From assembly GCF_038050375.1 (NCBI RefSeq), contig NZ_CP150886.1:1529318-1593317 (forward strand): a stretch of 64,000 nt of DNA. Direction: 5' to 3'. Made by a program: the position numbers and the translations under genes. This document shows positions 63,454 through 64,000 of the stretch, piece after piece. The notes under the pieces were generated by a model. That model worked only from the letters and a program-made list of their open reading frames with translations, was not told the DNA's origin and ran no database searches. The stretch's first letter is position 1. The number at the start of each line of letters is the position of its first letter. The DNA is from Okeanomitos corallinicola TIOX110 (GTDB lineage: Bacteria > Cyanobacteriota > Cyanobacteriia > Cyanobacteriales > Nostocaceae).

Positions 63454-63972
63454 TTATTTTTTACCTAGTTTCCAATCTTCACCACCGGGTAATTTACCAA
63501 CATATTCATCTATCATATCAGGCAATTCTCTGATTTGATAAATATAGGTAAAATCAAGTAACTCTGTAGCTATTAATATCAACTTTTGGTTATCTAGAAG
63601 TTGCGAAAGTTGCTTTCTGGAAAATTTACCATTCATAACTTCTAAAGCAGCGTCAGCAATTGCTAATTCAATTTCTTCTGTTAACCAACTATTCCATTCA
63701 TTTTGATTTATATAATGTGATTTTTTGTTTTCTTTTAAATTGATATCTTGAATTTCCACCAGAGAATTACGAATGGAAGCAACCCAAGAATTTGTTAATC
63801 TTTGTTCGATTTGATTTTTAATCAGATGTATTAACAATACCTTGAGAAAAGATTTAATTTGTCGTAGTATCGCTTTTTTACTCATCCCCTCTAATTCATC
63901 AACAATTGCTAAAGCATCGTGATAACGTCCTTGTAAAATACTATTTCTGAGGTCTACTAATTCCTGTGTCAT
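63454..63972 (-). CDS. DUF29-family-like hypothetical protein
   Basis: The ~172-aa all-helical protein begins TQELVDLRNSILQGRYHDALAIVDEL and contains GMSKKAILRQIKSFLKVLLIHLIK, which resembles the DUF29 family found in many copies in cyanobacteria. The function is unknown. The ATG at 63972 is chosen because GAGG sits 9-12 bases before it; an upstream TTG at 63987 would add five residues. It is complete within the window and lies 126 bases upstream of cysH on the same strand. Confidence 0.72.
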   Translation of the reverse strand: MTQELVDLRNSILQGRYHDALAIVDELEGMSKKAILRQIKSFLKVLLIHLIKNQIEQRLTNSWVASIRNSLVEIQDINLKENKKSHYINQNEWNSWLTEEIELAIADAALEVMNGKFSRKQLSQLLDNQKLILIATELLDFTYIYQIRELPDMIDEYVGKLPGGEDWKLGKK

Positions 63973-64000
63973 CTCTATTAACCTCAATTTGCAAATTCAT

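Overview
The window is chromosomal DNA from a filamentous, heterocyst-forming cyanobacterium (order Nostocales; an Anabaena/Dolichospermum/Aphanizomenon-type genome is the best guess). The evidence is the low GC content, many GCGATCGC (HIP1) octamers, heptameric short tandem repeats between genes, a HetP-family gene, a cluster resembling the heterocyst envelope polysaccharide (HEP) island, a PatA-type response regulator, GUN4 domains, Uma2/DUF820 proteins and several cyanobacterial Ser/Thr kinases. No rRNA, tRNA, CRISPR array, intact transposase or prophage was recognised.

Layout. (1) 0.6-11.1 kb, minus strand: an envelope/exopolysaccharide cluster with a nucleotide-sugar pyrophosphorylase (rfbF), an LhgO-type FAD oxidoreductase, an SDR epimerase, two glycosyltransferases, an RfbC epimerase, a SAF-domain oxidoreductase and a Wzc-like chain-length protein. 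Content and order resemble, from memory, one end of the Anabaena HEP island. (2) 12-16.2 kb, minus strand: a vWA protein, a PP2C phosphatase and a kinase-TPR protein, the composition of a 'TerY-P' triad. (3) 16.7-22 kb: a PatA-like regulator, an orphan sugar-type ABC ATPase, a hetP homologue, an unknown 185-aa gene, and a 17-bp inverted repeat matching the HetR target. (4) 22.7-27 kb: a GH116 glycosidase carrying an in-frame palindromic repeat, hicBA, a kinase remnant and a Uma2 gene. (5) 27.6-36.8 kb: dnaK, dusB, a 1398-aa hybrid sensor kinase, an OmpR-type regulator and hisG. (6) 37-42.5 kb: small genes, then a peroxide-defence group (PerR/Fur, peroxiredoxin, glutathione reductase) and an ABC exporter. 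(7) 42.6-53.5 kb: Uma2, a rhomboid lacking its catalytic residues, two large Ser/Thr kinases, a DUF697 GTPase, a histidine kinase coupled to a YidB-like protein, and a GUN4 protein. (8) 53.5-59.8 kb: fni, sppA and the lipid genes plsX-fabH-fabD. (9) 59.9-64 kb: a secreted protein, an SbcD-like phosphoesterase, a truncated GUN4 gene, a repeat-rich spacer, cysH and a DUF29 gene.

Together, the left third looks like a heterocyst-development neighbourhood (HetR target, hetP, PatA-like regulator and envelope polysaccharide genes in one 22-kb stretch), with a phosphorylation triad between hetP and the polysaccharide genes. The rest is mostly housekeeping and signalling. The window also holds many small non-autonomous repeats: heptamer arrays, MITE-like elements, a 41-bp family and palindromes. 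Some of them supply coding sequence, stop codons or the immediate surroundings of start codons.
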